Origin: Ectocarpus siliculosus
Taxonomy: Eukaryota > Sar > Phaeophyceae > Ectocarpales > Ectocarpaceae
Length of the DNA: 64,000 bases
Assembly: GCA_000310025.1 (NCBI GenBank)
Contig: FN649003.1
Span: 26,111 to 90,110 of the forward strand
Direction: 5' to 3'
Shown: piece by piece, positions 22,401-32,586 of the stretch
How positions within the stretch are numbered: position 1 is the first letter of the stretch
Layout of the letters: the number at the start of each line of letters is the position of its first letter
Made by a program: the position numbers and the translations under genes
Notes under the pieces: generated by a model
Told to the model about the DNA's origin: nothing
The model's input: the letters and a program-made list of their open reading frames with translations, nothing else
The model's database searches: none

Positions 22401-23239
22401 GCGGGTTCACGGTGAACGCCCAACGTTATATGCCTCACCTATTCCGGCGAGACCGGCACCCGTTTACTGTTGTCATTCGCACGTTGTTATCATCGTGAAC
22501 TGCTTTGGTGTGGGTTGTAGATCTAGAAGATTGAGTTCCCAGCTCACACAATTTCAACCTATTCATGTTGTTAGCTTTGACGATCTTGACTTGGAAAATT
22601 CGAGTGAGAAAAACTAACCGTGCGGACGACAAATGCACGTCGCGCCCCTATCCCCCGTCCCGCTTAACCCACCGCAATTCAACCAGGGGCCGGGCCTTGG
22701 AGCCCCGCAACCCCGAGCTGCTGCTTCGCACGATCCAGCTCTATCACGAAGCGCAAGCAACGCCTCCTTCTCCTGGACAACCCGCCGCATCCTGCGCCCC
22801 AGCGGATGGTTCTAGCACGCCCTCACCCACCACGGGACCCGCACCACCATCCCCGTTGGTGGCACGGGTTCTCGCGGAGGAGGCGGAAGGGTTGCTCGGA
22901 ACGGGCGGCCTTGCCGGGGCTGTTGCGGAACTGGTAAGGCTCGCCGAGGACGCGGAGACTGGTTCCCTCGGGGCCAGGGTTTGCGCCGCGAAGGCGTTGT
23001 CGCTAACGGCGGCGGAGCAGGGACGAGAGCAGGCGGTGAGGATCGTCCGCGAGGGGTTGGACGGGAGGGGAGTGACCGTCCCCGGGTGCGCCAACGCTGT
23101 CGAGGCTGTCAGGGGTGTTGTTGGGGAGGACGGCAGCGCCGCCGTCGAGGCGTTGAGAGAAGTCTGCGGCAACACTTTCCCCAACGCCGAGGTGTTCAAG
23201 TCTTCTTCGGCGCAAGAGGTTGTTGCTTCGAGTGGGTGA
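10492..23239 (+). CDS. NAA15: NatA auxiliary subunit NAA15 (TPR protein)
   Basis: NAA15 anchors N-terminal acetyltransferase A (NAA10) to the ribosome for co-translational acetylation. Sixteen exons join in frame: 10492-10557, 12349-12524, 12939-13095, 13669-13812, 14180-14308, 14929-15014, 15523-15800, 16964-17180, 17761-17920, 18429-18575, 19109-19221, 19479-19620, 20221-20427, 21114-21179, 21694-21998 and 22687-23239 (TGA at 23237). The product is about 981 aa, versus about 866 in human. Family signatures include [20 protein letters not shown] (exon 2), [18 protein letters not shown] (exon 3), [16 protein letters not shown] and [13 protein letters not shown] (exon 12). TPR-type helical pairs run through most of the chain. 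A charged helix (exon 14) and a Gly/Ala/Lys-rich insert (exon 15) precede a C-terminal Ala-rich region, which explains part of the extra length. The junction choice in exon 15 and the 3' acceptor of intron 2 are the least certain. Confidence 0.93.
12880..12935 (+). repeat. (AAC)n-rich tract abutting NAA15 exon 3 acceptor
   Basis: ACCACC and AACAAC repeats run to within a few bases of the acceptor GACGACAG at 12931-12938, in place of a polypyrimidine tract. The tract is open in the exon 3 frame and would encode Asn/Thr repeats if retained. Confidence 0.8.
14656..14690 (+). repeat. 16-17-bp direct repeat in NAA15 intron 5
   Basis: TGGTTCATTTTCAAGT occurs twice in immediate succession. No other feature was seen in the 620-bp intron. 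Confidence 0.8.
16155..16215. mobile_element. Solo end of MITE (truncated)
   Basis: Repeats the left end of the adjacent element: GGCGGATAGATGGCACCCCC, then TTTTGAAAGCTCGATTGC and CTCCACAACCAAG. No matching right end, so a fragment. Confidence 0.55.
16251..16470. mobile_element. MITE in NAA15 intron 7
   Basis: Terminal inverted repeats of about 60 bp: left GGTGGAGAGATGGCACCCCC, right the complement of GGCGGAGAGATGGCACCCCC. Internal blocks TTTGAAAGCTC and CTCCACAACC are shared with the elements at 38268 and 2711. Exact ends are uncertain by about 10 bp. Confidence 0.7.
19738..19800 (+). repeat. Tandem duplication in NAA15 intron 12
   Basis: A unit of about 29-30 bp, GGACATACCGCCGTCCCGTA then CGGCCGTCT, occurs twice back to back. 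Confidence 0.85.
20826..20890 (+). repeat. 18-bp tandem repeat, about 3.5 copies
   Basis: The unit TGTACTTGTAGTCGGAGA occurs three times plus a partial, in NAA15 intron 13. Confidence 0.85.
22037..22076 (-). repeat. Intronic D-arm-like repeat, copy 10, in NAA15 intron 15
   Basis: Reads CACCGACCGTGCTACCCGGC then TGATCAATGGAAATAC on the plus strand, preceded by a (TG)n run. It lies about 40 bp inside NAA15 intron 15. Confidence 0.65.
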
Positions 23240-23349
23240 TTTTTTTTGGCTGATTACGGGGAGGGGCGAGGATTCTGACTGATAGGATCCGGCGGAGGAA
23301 CATCAGTGTGTGTGGCGGGTTACCACGTATGCGGTTCTCGCTGTATGGC

Positions 23350-23390
<41 letters not shown>

Positions 23391-26300
23391 AGGGCATTAA
23401 GAGCGGGTCTCTACCCACCCTTCGCTCGAGTTGTGTAAACGGCTGCAGGCTTTCGGCCGCCGGGGGCTTTGTCAGGAACAATTATATCGTGAGATGTATT
23501 GGAAGAACCCGAGTGTTGCAGGTTTTCTTGCACAGGGTGCTCTGTTCACTAGCTCCCACCATAAGCCCTTTATAGCGGGCTCCCGTTGTGGCCGGTATAC
23601 GATGGCATGCATATCCAACACACCGTGCCTGCAGTCGTACACGCGAGGCGTCAGTGTTTTGTTCGTCCGAGCGGCAGAGAAAAGCATTTTTGAGACAAAA
23701 CCGTAAATACTCAGCCTGCGTTTGTGGAGGAATGGATGTCACCATAACGGCGTTTCGATTTCACCTATCGGCTCAGACGGCACTATTGACGAGAGTGAGC
23801 TCCGGTCCGGAGCAGGATGAACGAGGCAGCTCGAGGTTCCAGGACCTCCCGTAGTGTAGCAGGTTGGCAAGTGGCACGGGGGCGGGCGAGTAACCGAAGA
23901 ACTGCTTGAACAACCGCACACGGTCCGGTAGCCCTGACGTGTGTGCGATTGTTTTTTTTTGCGTCCGGTTCACGGGGAGAGGTAGATGCTCTACACGCGA
24001 AATCGATCTATGACATGCTGGAAATGATCCAACCCTTGCTGCGTGGGATTCCACTTGCTACGATGGTGAAACACACCTTTACAGTGGGCGAGGCGCTAGC
24101 CTTTTGCGCCCAGCCAAAATTCTCGTGGAGTCATTGGATGTCCCTGTGCTCAGTTTAGGAACGCGCACCTTCCTGGCATTGGGAGGTAGGTTTGAAAACC
24201 GAGTGGGATTTCTCGCTGGGTGCCCGAACAAATAGATGGCGGCGCCAAACTATACGACGGCAACTTGTGTACACAAACTTGAGCTCATGGTGGGTGAAGG
24301 GATACGGAATCTTTCAAGAGTAAGAAACACGGTCAAGCACCTGGGCAGTGAGGGAGTGGGGCCAACGACCCTTTACGTCGCGTGTGAACCGAGGGTGTAT
24401 GTACGTCCGCAAACAAACACCGAAAGGTGCAAAATCCGACGCCCATAAGGCATATCATTAACATGCGCAAATCGTGTAGCGGCCCTTGAGAACACATTGT
24501 CTTTTAATGAGCCGCATAAACGAGCTATGAGGAGCAGCGGGCGTAAGACACCTCAATGCGAATGCCGTCCGGGGTCTCCATGTCATGCTTCTCGCCCATT
24601 GTTTGCGACACACTCTGTACAAGACCGGCTAACGTTTCCTGGGAGATCTTGAATCATCCAGCATTCGTCCAAAACGCTTGAAAACACTGGTATGAGTCTG
24701 TACGAGATTCAGGGCGGTTCCTGATTGGCCACCAATCGTGACAACAGAGTGGATGATAGGTTGTACAATAACAAGCTGGTTGACCAATACTACCGTCAGC
24801 GGGTATCTCTCGGGTCTCTCGTGGGCACCACCTTCGCCAATTTTTCTCGAAAACAACGCGTGGGGTGGACACAAGGGGGGAAGGACACATTAACATGGTA
24901 TATTTCATTTCATTTCATGGTCACGGGACGCCGCCCCGTTGGGGTGGGGAAAGGTGGTGACGGGGCCCCGTGGGTGCTTCTTGCCGCACGTTGGCGCTCG
25001 CTGTAGGGAGACCTGTATCCCCTCGCTGTGTAGAGGGCCACTTTCGAATTCGCTCGTTTCTTGCGTGGGTGGGGGGTGGGTCGGGCACACAACGCGTGGC
25101 GAGTTTCGAGGCTGAGAAAAAATGCTGGGACGAGAGCGACAGCATCATGAACTGTATTTAACACGCTCCGAAAATAAACCACTACTAGCGCACAGGAGGA
25201 TATGTACGTAGCACAGGGGAAGAAAATTGTCGATATCATACATACATGCTGCGGTGGCGCGTGGGGCTCGCATGGCCAATCATTGCTGTTTGACACGGCG
25301 AACACGAAAACGAATAGTCTACACACGCGGACATCTTTTCCCCAGAGGCTGCTAAATAGGGAAGATGTCTGGTGCTCCTGTTGTCGGCTGTTGGCTACTT
25401 TGCTTCGGGCCCGTGTTTCGTGAGCGTGTGTCATGTAGAATCATTGAACATCACAAAATGTGACTCACAGTTTCGCCGCAATCACGCAGACGCCTCCGTG
25501 TATGTTCTCTGAGCTGATTTAGATATACCAGGAACGATCCTCGTGGTCGTCAATCGTCAACAAAGCCCGGAACGTTCCAAAAACTTGCCCCAGCAAACAA
25601 ACGCTCACGGAAACAGAAAGCTCAGCTAGGCCCGACGTAATCCCAACCGAGGAGATCAGCACACGGTGGAGCAGGTATGTAAAGATCTATTGGCCATGGT
25701 TTGGGGTGAAAAAGTGCTAATTCACAAAGTGCTAGGCCACACAACATCTGGCCGTCTCTAATACCACTCGGATGCCGTTCGTTGCTACATTGGCGCCCCC
25801 AAAAAGATAAAAACTCCGCCATAAAAACTCCGCCTCCTGAGACCACGTTGAAGTTGGTCGCCTCTGCCCGTATCTGTCTGTGAGGAGGGGGGCTTCTCGA
25901 TCGAAGTCCACGCTTGATATCCGGAGTTGATACTGCTGCAGCGTGTGTTGGCGCCATCATGCTCCGGCGCGGTATGTCGTGTCTGCACACCACATCTTCC
26001 TCGCTGTCATGAACGCATGCATATATATGTGTGTGGTCTGCTGTTGTATGTAGTGTGGTATATACGCGGCCGAAGAAAGAGTTGCGTGGTATATACGCGG
26101 CCGAAGAAAGAGTTCCGTTGACACCTTGATCGCCAATATGTTGCGCGCCCTCGGCCTGTCTAGGGTACGTACGGGTTTTGCTCACCTAAGGACGAAGTGG
26201 ATCTGATGTATAGGGGGTGTGGGTCAGTTGCTTGCTTTTTGCGGCGGCGCACGACACTCGAACGCTACGGTAAGCGCCGCCTTTGCATATAGTCTGGTAT

Positions 26301-26399
26301 TTGAGAAAATCCGCATGTTGCACCCTTGCTTGAGTGCAACGAGGGTAGCGTGCTTACCGCCCACTCCCAGCGATGGTGATGGTGTAGCTTGCTGAACTT
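23240..26399. other. Intergenic region downstream of NAA15
   Basis: About 3.2 kb without a gene I can support. It holds a (TC)n tract (23348-23382) and a 29-bp tandem duplication. Open stretches such as 23943-24158 and 24236-24448 on plus read like protein in places but lack a start context, splice partners or a recognisable domain. They could be remnants or exons of an unrecognised gene. Confidence 0.4.
26055..26114 (+). repeat. 29-bp tandem duplication
   Basis: GTGGTATATACGCGGCCGAA followed by GAAAGAGTT is repeated with a 2-bp spacer. Confidence 0.85.
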
Positions 26400-26444
<45 letters not shown>

Positions 26445-26447
26445 GCT
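26400..26447 (+). repeat. (TTG)n microsatellite
   Basis: About 15 pure TTG units ending in TTGCTG. Confidence 0.95.
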
Positions 26448-27069
26448 GTTTGTATTTTCTTCACTTAACCCTTTTGTACGTGACTTTTTTTTGTTTTTTT
26501 CCCTACAACTGACTCTCTGCGGTCAAAGATCTTCAAGTATGCGTGGACGCCCATAAATCACGGCGGCAAGGATGGTGCAGCAGTGGGTCCATGTATGGGG
26601 CTCACAGGGATGGGGACGCGGTATATATAACGGTGACGGACAGGAGTGCAGTAGTAATACTGCTGTACAGCAGTAGTTTCTGAGCAGGTGTGCATGCCTG
26701 GCTCCGACAGCAACCGTCGGCACAGAGGACGTACCTGTGCAAGCAACACCTGTTGGCACATCTTCTCCGCCTCACTCTTGGACAGAGCATACGGCAAGCG
26801 CATATGATAGCGGCGCTAGATGCGAAGACGCTGACGGGAAACCGCCTCACAGACACGCCAGATCGACGAAAAGAACGGCCCGCTCATCAGAGAATCGAGG
26901 CCATCATCCTCATCGCACAAAATGCATAAAAATCGTGATAATTTTTACTTTTCTGTACTACAAAGTTCAAATACCCAGAGTTACGCCGCATCTCTCTCAT
27001 TTCGCTCTTTCCCCTGTATATAGGGGTGTTTGATTTAATTAATTGTTTTTGGGTTTGGGGAGTGCATAT

Positions 27070-27118
27070 AGAGAGCTGTGATCGGAGCTGTGATCGGAGC
27101 TGTGATCGGAGCTGTAGT
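27070..27118 (+). repeat. 13-bp tandem repeat, about 4 copies
   Basis: GAGCTGTGATCG units in direct succession, the last diverged to GAGCTGTAGTC. Confidence 0.8.
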
Positions 27119-27350
27119 CCCGAAAACCCTTGCCTTTGAGCGAAATTTTGCACGCAGCAGACGAACTACCCTTCACTCCCAACACTGGGAACCACACGCA
27201 CCGCAATCACAACAAAATCAAACACCGAGGCAGTACGTTGGCATCGGCTCCGGTGTGCGCTTTCTCTGCCCTCCCCCGCGTATGCGGCACCGGGTTGATC
27301 ACATGTTCAGGGTGCCTACGGTGGAATTTTGCGTTTGAATCTTTTAGTGC

Positions 27351-27605
27351 CGGTAGGCAGTAGATTGGATCTGGAAAGGATATCTGCCCCTCGTGAGAGA
27401 GATTACGCATGGATGGGTGAATAGTATTGTACTATGTGAGTCCTGTGCGAATTGATTGCTGATAAGCGTGCTTTACAGTACCGGTAGGCAGTAGATTGGA
27501 TCTGGAAAGGATATCTGCCCCACGTCAGAGAGATTCGGCATGGGTGAATAGTATTGTACTTGGGAGTCCTGTGCGCATTGCTGATAAGTGTGCTTCTGGG
27601 ATGGG
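27351..27605 (+). repeat. 131-bp tandem duplication
   Basis: CGGTAGGCAGTAGATTGGAT begins at 27351 and again at 27482. The following bases, including GGAAAGGATATCTGCCCC and GAATAGTATTGTACT, match with small indels. No ORF explains it. Confidence 0.85.
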
Positions 27606-27694
27606 CTGCCTGTGTCCCCCTGCTGGTCTCTGTGTATGGTTTTTGCTCTTAGCCGAGGCACAACGGCTGAATCGGCCTGCAGTCACGTAAGGGT

Positions 27695-28000
27695 TAAACC
27701 GTTCCGATCTCTCTACCCAGTACCTTCATCTGTCCATACTAAATAGTCTTGCCTCCCGTGGTCACAGGCTATGCCATCAAAAAGGTAGACGGAGTACATA
27801 AGAATAAAATGGACCCGAAGGGTCCGCAAGTCACTAGAATTGAACGACAGATAGCCTAAATGGAACCCTCCGCTCGCCTCCACACTCTGTGCGAGGTAGA
27901 CATAGACTGGAGTTGACTGGAAGAAAAGAAAAAGAAAACAGGAGAGGCAAGTCGCACAAAAAAAATAATCCCGCACACCTCCCCCCCCGGGTGCGTAAAC
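27695..28000 (-). repeat. Dispersed repeat family A, inverted fragment
   Basis: Reverse complement of part of the repeat at 37250-37450. Shared blocks are CGATCTCTCTACCCAGTACC, CCGTGGTCACAGG and GGGTCCGCAAGTCA. It continues into a purine-rich stretch matching the pyrimidine-rich part of the 37 kb copy. Confidence 0.6.
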
Positions 28001-28639
28001 CTTTTTTCTTTTCGTGATACATATTTTCACAGGCTTTGTTGACTTTCTCCCTCTCCATGGCGTGTGCTTGTGTGTGCTGGTGTTTACGACATTCATACGT
28101 GCACAAAGGAGCTTGTTTCCAGGTAGGTAGTTGTTTGATAAGCTTGAGAAAATTAATGGTGTGTACTTCTTCGTATCTGTGATGGGCTGGGGACACTTAC
28201 CTCTGGTTGGTTGTCAAGTCTTTAAGAACAGTGTTTGGGGACAACCCCCCAAGCTACATAAGGCAACCATTGCTTCTGCGACAAGTCCGCGCATTTCACC
28301 TTGGGCGAATATGGCAAAATAACGAAACAGCACGAACACACGACACGCCAAAACCAAAGGGCACACAAACACCTTGCGTCGAAACGTCATCAATCCAAGC
28401 TTATTACTCAAGCCGGCAACATACCGGGCAACGGCTGCCCATGAGCCTACGGCGGTGGCATCACCTTCGCCACGTGCAACGCCGTACACAATTGCAATTG
28501 GCCGTGCGTTGTGCTTATTCACTCCCCCAATCCCCTCCACCTTCCTCAACAAGACTAAACCGCCGTTTCTTCGAGCGCTTTCGTGTCGAGCGCCTTCGCT
28601 CTCCCTCCTCATCCTCCTCCTTCTCTCTCTCTCCCCCCC

Positions 28640-29040
28640 CCTACTCCTCCCCTTCCTCCTTTCCCTCCCTGTCGGCCGCCTTTTCCTCCTCGAAGTCCTC
28701 CTCCGACTCGGAGCTTTCGTCCTCAACCGAGTCCCCCTTCTCCGCTGACGACTCGTCTGAGAGGGACTCGTCGTCTGCACCACTGTATCAACCCCCCCCG
28801 CCCCCGGCGAGACCTTACGGCGTGCTTCGTGGCCTTTATCACCTGTACTCTTCTGGTGTAGGGCCTTTCGGCGTGTGACGGGGGCTTCGACAGCCGAAGG
28901 ACCGTCTCGGCGAAGGGGTCGTTGATAGGGATCCCCTCCCAAAGGAGACTGTGCTCATCGCGACCACTCTCCCCAAGCTCTCTCTCTCTCTCCTCTGCTA
29001 CGGACGGTTCCGCGGCTGCGGTGCACGAAAGTCGACCCAA
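28640..29040 (-). CDS. Gene fragment with acidic C-terminal tail
   Basis: On the minus strand a stretch from about 29040 to 28850 reads ELGESGRDEHSLLWEGIPIN then DPFAETVLRLSKPPSHAERP. After a possible GT-AG intron across a G-rich run, a second stretch (about 28787-28648) reads DDESLSDESSAEKGDS and continues through a Glu/Asp/Ser-rich tail to a TAG. Such acidic tails are common in nuclear proteins. The 5' part would run toward the assembly gap 250 bp away. I do not recognise the family. The plus strand has a Ser/Pro-rich ORF over the same DNA (28207-28878), which I consider the shadow. The splice model is a guess. Confidence 0.35.
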
Positions 29041-29292
29041 GGGCTATGTGGATTGCACTACCTCCGTGAATGAAATGTGCCCCCTTTATGCATAGGATCC
29101 CGTAGGTGGGGGGATGCGGCCTTCGTACCCCCCCCCCCCCCCCCCCCCTTTTGGGGTGGGCTGTCTTGTTGGCCTGTCCGGTGCGGAGTCCGCTTTTTCT
29201 CGGCCCCCTCGGTTCCCTGTTTTGTGTCTTCCGGGCGTCTTCGGGGGGCTCTCCGCCCCGTTCGTGCGCGTTTTCCGCTCGCCGCTTTCCGC

Positions 29293-29392
29293 NNNNNNNN
29301 NNNNNNNNNNNNNNNNNNNNNNNNNNNNNNNNNNNNNNNNNNNNNNNNNNNNNNNNNNNNNNNNNNNNNNNNNNNNNNNNNNNNNNNNNNNN
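29293..29392. other. Assembly gap (100 N) between poly-C runs
   Basis: Exactly 100 N, the usual placeholder for a gap of unknown size. The right edge is a run of about 17 C, and another C run of about 20 lies at 29131-29150, so the gap probably reflects failure to sequence through C/G homopolymers. Confidence 0.99.
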
Positions 29393-29459
29393 CCCCCCCC
29401 CCCCCCCCCACCGGAGAGGTTCAAAATATATTTTTGTCGTGTAGGTGCCGGAAAAAATG

Positions 29460-29655
29460 TTTTTTGTGCGCCCTTGGGAGAGGAAAGAAAAAATAAGAGG
29501 GAAACAGGGGGAGAAAGAGAACGACGAAAAGAAAGACATACGCCAGAACCATTACGACCGTAGCGACAATCAAACAAAACGTTACAAAACAAACAAAAAG
29601 GGCCACCCGAAACAGCAAAGGAACGTCATCGCTCGTGGGGGGTTGGTGCAATGGT
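29460..29655 (-). repeat. Dispersed repeat family A, inverted fragment
   Basis: Complement of the segment at 52500-52660: GGGGTTGGTGCAATGGTGCA here faces CACCATCGCACCAACCCC there, and the AACGACGAAAAGAAAG side matches the CTTTCTCGTTGTCGTTC side. Confidence 0.6.
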
Positions 29656-29670
29656 GCAGTGACGGGGGGG

Positions 29671-30226
29671 TGTTCTTATAGTCGTGCATGCCGTAGTTGT
29701 TAGACCACTGACCTCGCACCCCTACGAAGCCGGGACGGAGCACGCCGGGTTCTCACTGGACCAAGCTCTCACATCACCGAGCGCGAAGGGCCGTGAGGTA
29801 TTCGGCGAGTCGCATGAAAGGTGTGCGCTTCATCCTGCTAAGGGTGTTCGGCATCTTGTGCTTACTCCCTTGCGTGCGGATGACAGCTGCGTACGACTCA
29901 GTTTATTTTCTGGTGCTTTCATTTCCAGAGACAGTTGTAAGCACTGTGTAACTGCCTCGAGGGTGCATGACTAATTTGACACAACGTGGTGTGATCACCC
30001 TCTTCGCGCGGAGTGAGGGTTCTCGACCCCGCACAACATAATCAACTCGACCACCATTATGGTTACCGCCCAAAACAAAACCAGAAGTAAAAATAACAAA
30101 AGCGGTAACCTGTTTGTCGAGCTCACGAAGTGACCGACTTGTGTTACAACCGTCGTTGCCAAGCGACGAAAACCCGACCCTGATGGCAAACACCGAGGGG
30201 GGTGCAGCGACGGAGGGGGGGGGGGG
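29671..30226 (+). repeat. Repeat family B, copy 1
   Basis: First of three copies. It begins TAGTCGTGCATGCCGTAGTT, with tRNA-like GTTAGACCACTGACC, and contains CTGCTAAGGGTGTTCGGCAT, AGACAGTTGTAAGCACTGTG and a GGTTACCGCC/GGTAACC inverted block. It ends in a G run. No ORF is conserved across copies. Confidence 0.8.
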
Positions 30227-30840
30227 TGTACTCATAGTCGTGCATGCCGTAATCGTTTGACCATTGACCTCGCATCCCTACAAAGCCGGGACGGAGCACG
30301 CCGGGTTCTCACCGGACCAGGCTCTCACATCACCAAGCGCGAAGCGCCGTGAGGTATTTGGCGAGTCGCATGAAGGGTGAGCTGCCATCCTGCTAAGGGT
30401 GTTCGGCATCTTGTGCTTACTTCCTTGCGTACGGATGACAGCTACGTATGACTTAATTTATTTTCTGGTGCTTTCACTTCCAGAGACAGTTGTAAGCACT
30501 GTGTAACTGCCTCGAGGAAGCTTGACCATTTTTAACACAACGTGGTGCGATCATCCCCCGTTGCGCGGAGTGAGGATTCTCCACCCCGCACAACATGATC
30601 TACTCGACCACCATTATGGTTACCGCCAAAAAAAAAACCGAGGTAAAAAAAAAAACGGTAACCTGGTTGCCGAGTTCACGAAGTGAATTGGCTTGTTTTA
30701 CAACGTCGTTGCCAAGCGACGAAAACCCAATCCCGATGGCAAACACCGAGTGGGGGGCTTGTTTTACAACGTCGTTGCCAAGCGACGAAAACCCAAACCC
30801 CGATGGCAAACACCGGGGGGGGCAGCGACGGAGGGGGGGG
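30227..30840 (+). repeat. Repeat family B, copy 2
   Basis: Directly abuts copy 1 with the same order of blocks. Its right end carries an internal duplication of TTTTACAACGTCGTTGCCAA (about 30695 and 30764). Confidence 0.8.
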
Positions 30841-31771
30841 GATTTTTCAATTAAGGGGCTCAATCACAACATGTCGCGCCACTCGGTCCGCCTCTTCGCG
30901 CTTGCTTTCTTCCCTCGCCGTCTCGTCCGTCTACTGCCCCCCTCCCGCCACATTGGTTGTTTTCATGTCCGTGCTGTTGTCGGGCTTTTTGTTTCGTTTG
31001 AGTGCTCGCTGCCGGCTAGTCTCCTCTTGTACGATACTGACATTGCGGCTGTGCAACCAGCGGACGAAACATATGTATCGCTCGTGTATGGTGTAAAAGC
31101 TTGCCGTTGGTGACACAAGATACCACACACCCCCTGGCCCGATTTTTGAAGGTCGATTACTCCACGACGAAGACAACGAAGAAGAATCCTAAATGAAACG
31201 ATGTGGTTTCAGAAGTATCTCAACGAGACGGTTCAAACGCCGCCCTTCTCGGCACCCCCGCTCTTGTGTCACCAACGGTAGCACGTGTTCATAAATCCTG
31301 GGGTTGACTTGTGACACTTTCATTGTTGTCCTGAAGAGAACCTCATTGTCCACTGTTCATGCTGACCTGCGCAACGTCCTAATCTGATCAGACTAATTAG
31401 TATATTACTTTGTGTGGAGACCCCCTGGACGTAGTTTTGACGCGTTGGAGTTCGAGGTACGAATTGCTGTGGTATTTGCTGTAAAGTGTGCGAAGTCCTG
31501 CGGTTCATTGTCGAATATGCACACCCACTAACCTCCGATAAAGCACGGACACACAATACGGAACAGCATTGTGTGTTCATGGTCTTGGTTTTCTGCCTGA
31601 AATGTAGGTACACAATATACCGGTTGGAACGATCGCTTGTGGCGGTGGTGGTGACGATGCTGGTATGGTGGTGTGTCGCTGTTGCTCTTGTGGGCGACAC
31701 GTCGGTGCAGGCGTGCGTGGTGGCAGAGTGTTTCGGAGCTTGCTATGCCCGAGGGCAGCAAGGGGGGGGGG
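30841..31771. other. Spacer between family B copies
   Basis: Holds the MITE at 31104-31278 and a segment (30870-30960) resembling the complement of 52360-52450. I see no gene. Confidence 0.5.
31104..31278. mobile_element. MITE with perfect 16-bp TIR
   Basis: Ends CCGTTGGTGACACAAG and its exact complement at 31263-31278. The ACCACACACCCCCTGGCCCG block matches the family at 2711-2927. TA follows the right end only. Confidence 0.7.
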
Positions 31772-32275
31772 TGTACTCGTAGTCGTCGTTAGACCATTGA
31801 CCTCGCACCCCTACAAAGCCGGGACGGGGCACGTCGGGTTCTCACCGGACCAGGCTCTCACATCACCAAGCGCGAAGCGCCGTGAGTTATTCGGCGAGTC
31901 GCATGAAGGGTGCGCTGCATCCTGCTAAGGGTGTTCGGCATCTTGTGCTTACGGATGACGGCTGCGTGACTTAATTTATTTTCTGGTGCTTTCACTTCCG
32001 GAGACAGTTGTAAGCACTGTGTAACCGCCTCGAGGGTGCTTGACCAATTCAACACAATGTGGTGCGATCATCCCCTTTGAATGGAGTGAGGGTTCTCGAC
32101 CTCGCACAATTATCTACTCGACCACCATTCATGGTTGCCGCCCAAAAAAGCACAGAGGCAAAAACAAAAGCGGTAACCTGTTTGCCGAGTGCACGAAGTG
32201 ATCGACTTGTTTTGCAACGTCATTGCAAGTGTCGAAAACCCAAACCCCGATGGCAAACACCAAGAGCAGCAGGGG
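31772..32275 (+). repeat. Repeat family B, copy 3
   Basis: Same blocks in the same order as copies 1 and 2, shortened in the middle (CTTGTGCTTACGGATGACGG lacks about 11 bp present in the others). It ends GATGGCAAACACC near 32265. Confidence 0.8.
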
Positions 32276-32586
32276 GTGGGGGAGTGAATATTCGAAGTAC
32301 TGTCTGCGATGACCCGGCGTAGTTTCGTGACTTGCATGTGCATTCATACATCGCGGCTGACGCATCGAATTGCCTCGTTTATTCTGCTCTTCCATGCAGC
32401 AGCTGGGCCTCTACCGGACCATACTTTCCACAACACTCTTGGTGACAAGAACTGACGGAAACGCTTCAAAAAGAAAAAGCGGTAGAACTTTAAAGGCGTA
32501 TCACAGCATCGGTTCTGTCCGCAGGGAAGAGGAATCGGGTCATACCCTGCAGCGCGGTCGCTGACTGAACACATCGCCACCGCACG

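Noticed and set aside
21562-22617. 351-codon ORF as a separate gene
   Set aside because: It is NAA15 exon 15 read through both neighbouring introns. Family alignment supports splicing at 21694 and 21998.
28207-28878. 223-codon plus-strand Ser/Pro-rich ORF
   Set aside because: Its composition mirrors the acidic minus-strand stretch, which looks more like a real protein tail. No domain is visible on plus.
28955-29592. ORFs that span the N run
   Set aside because: They are bridged by unknown sequence and carry Gly/Pro homopolymer translations.
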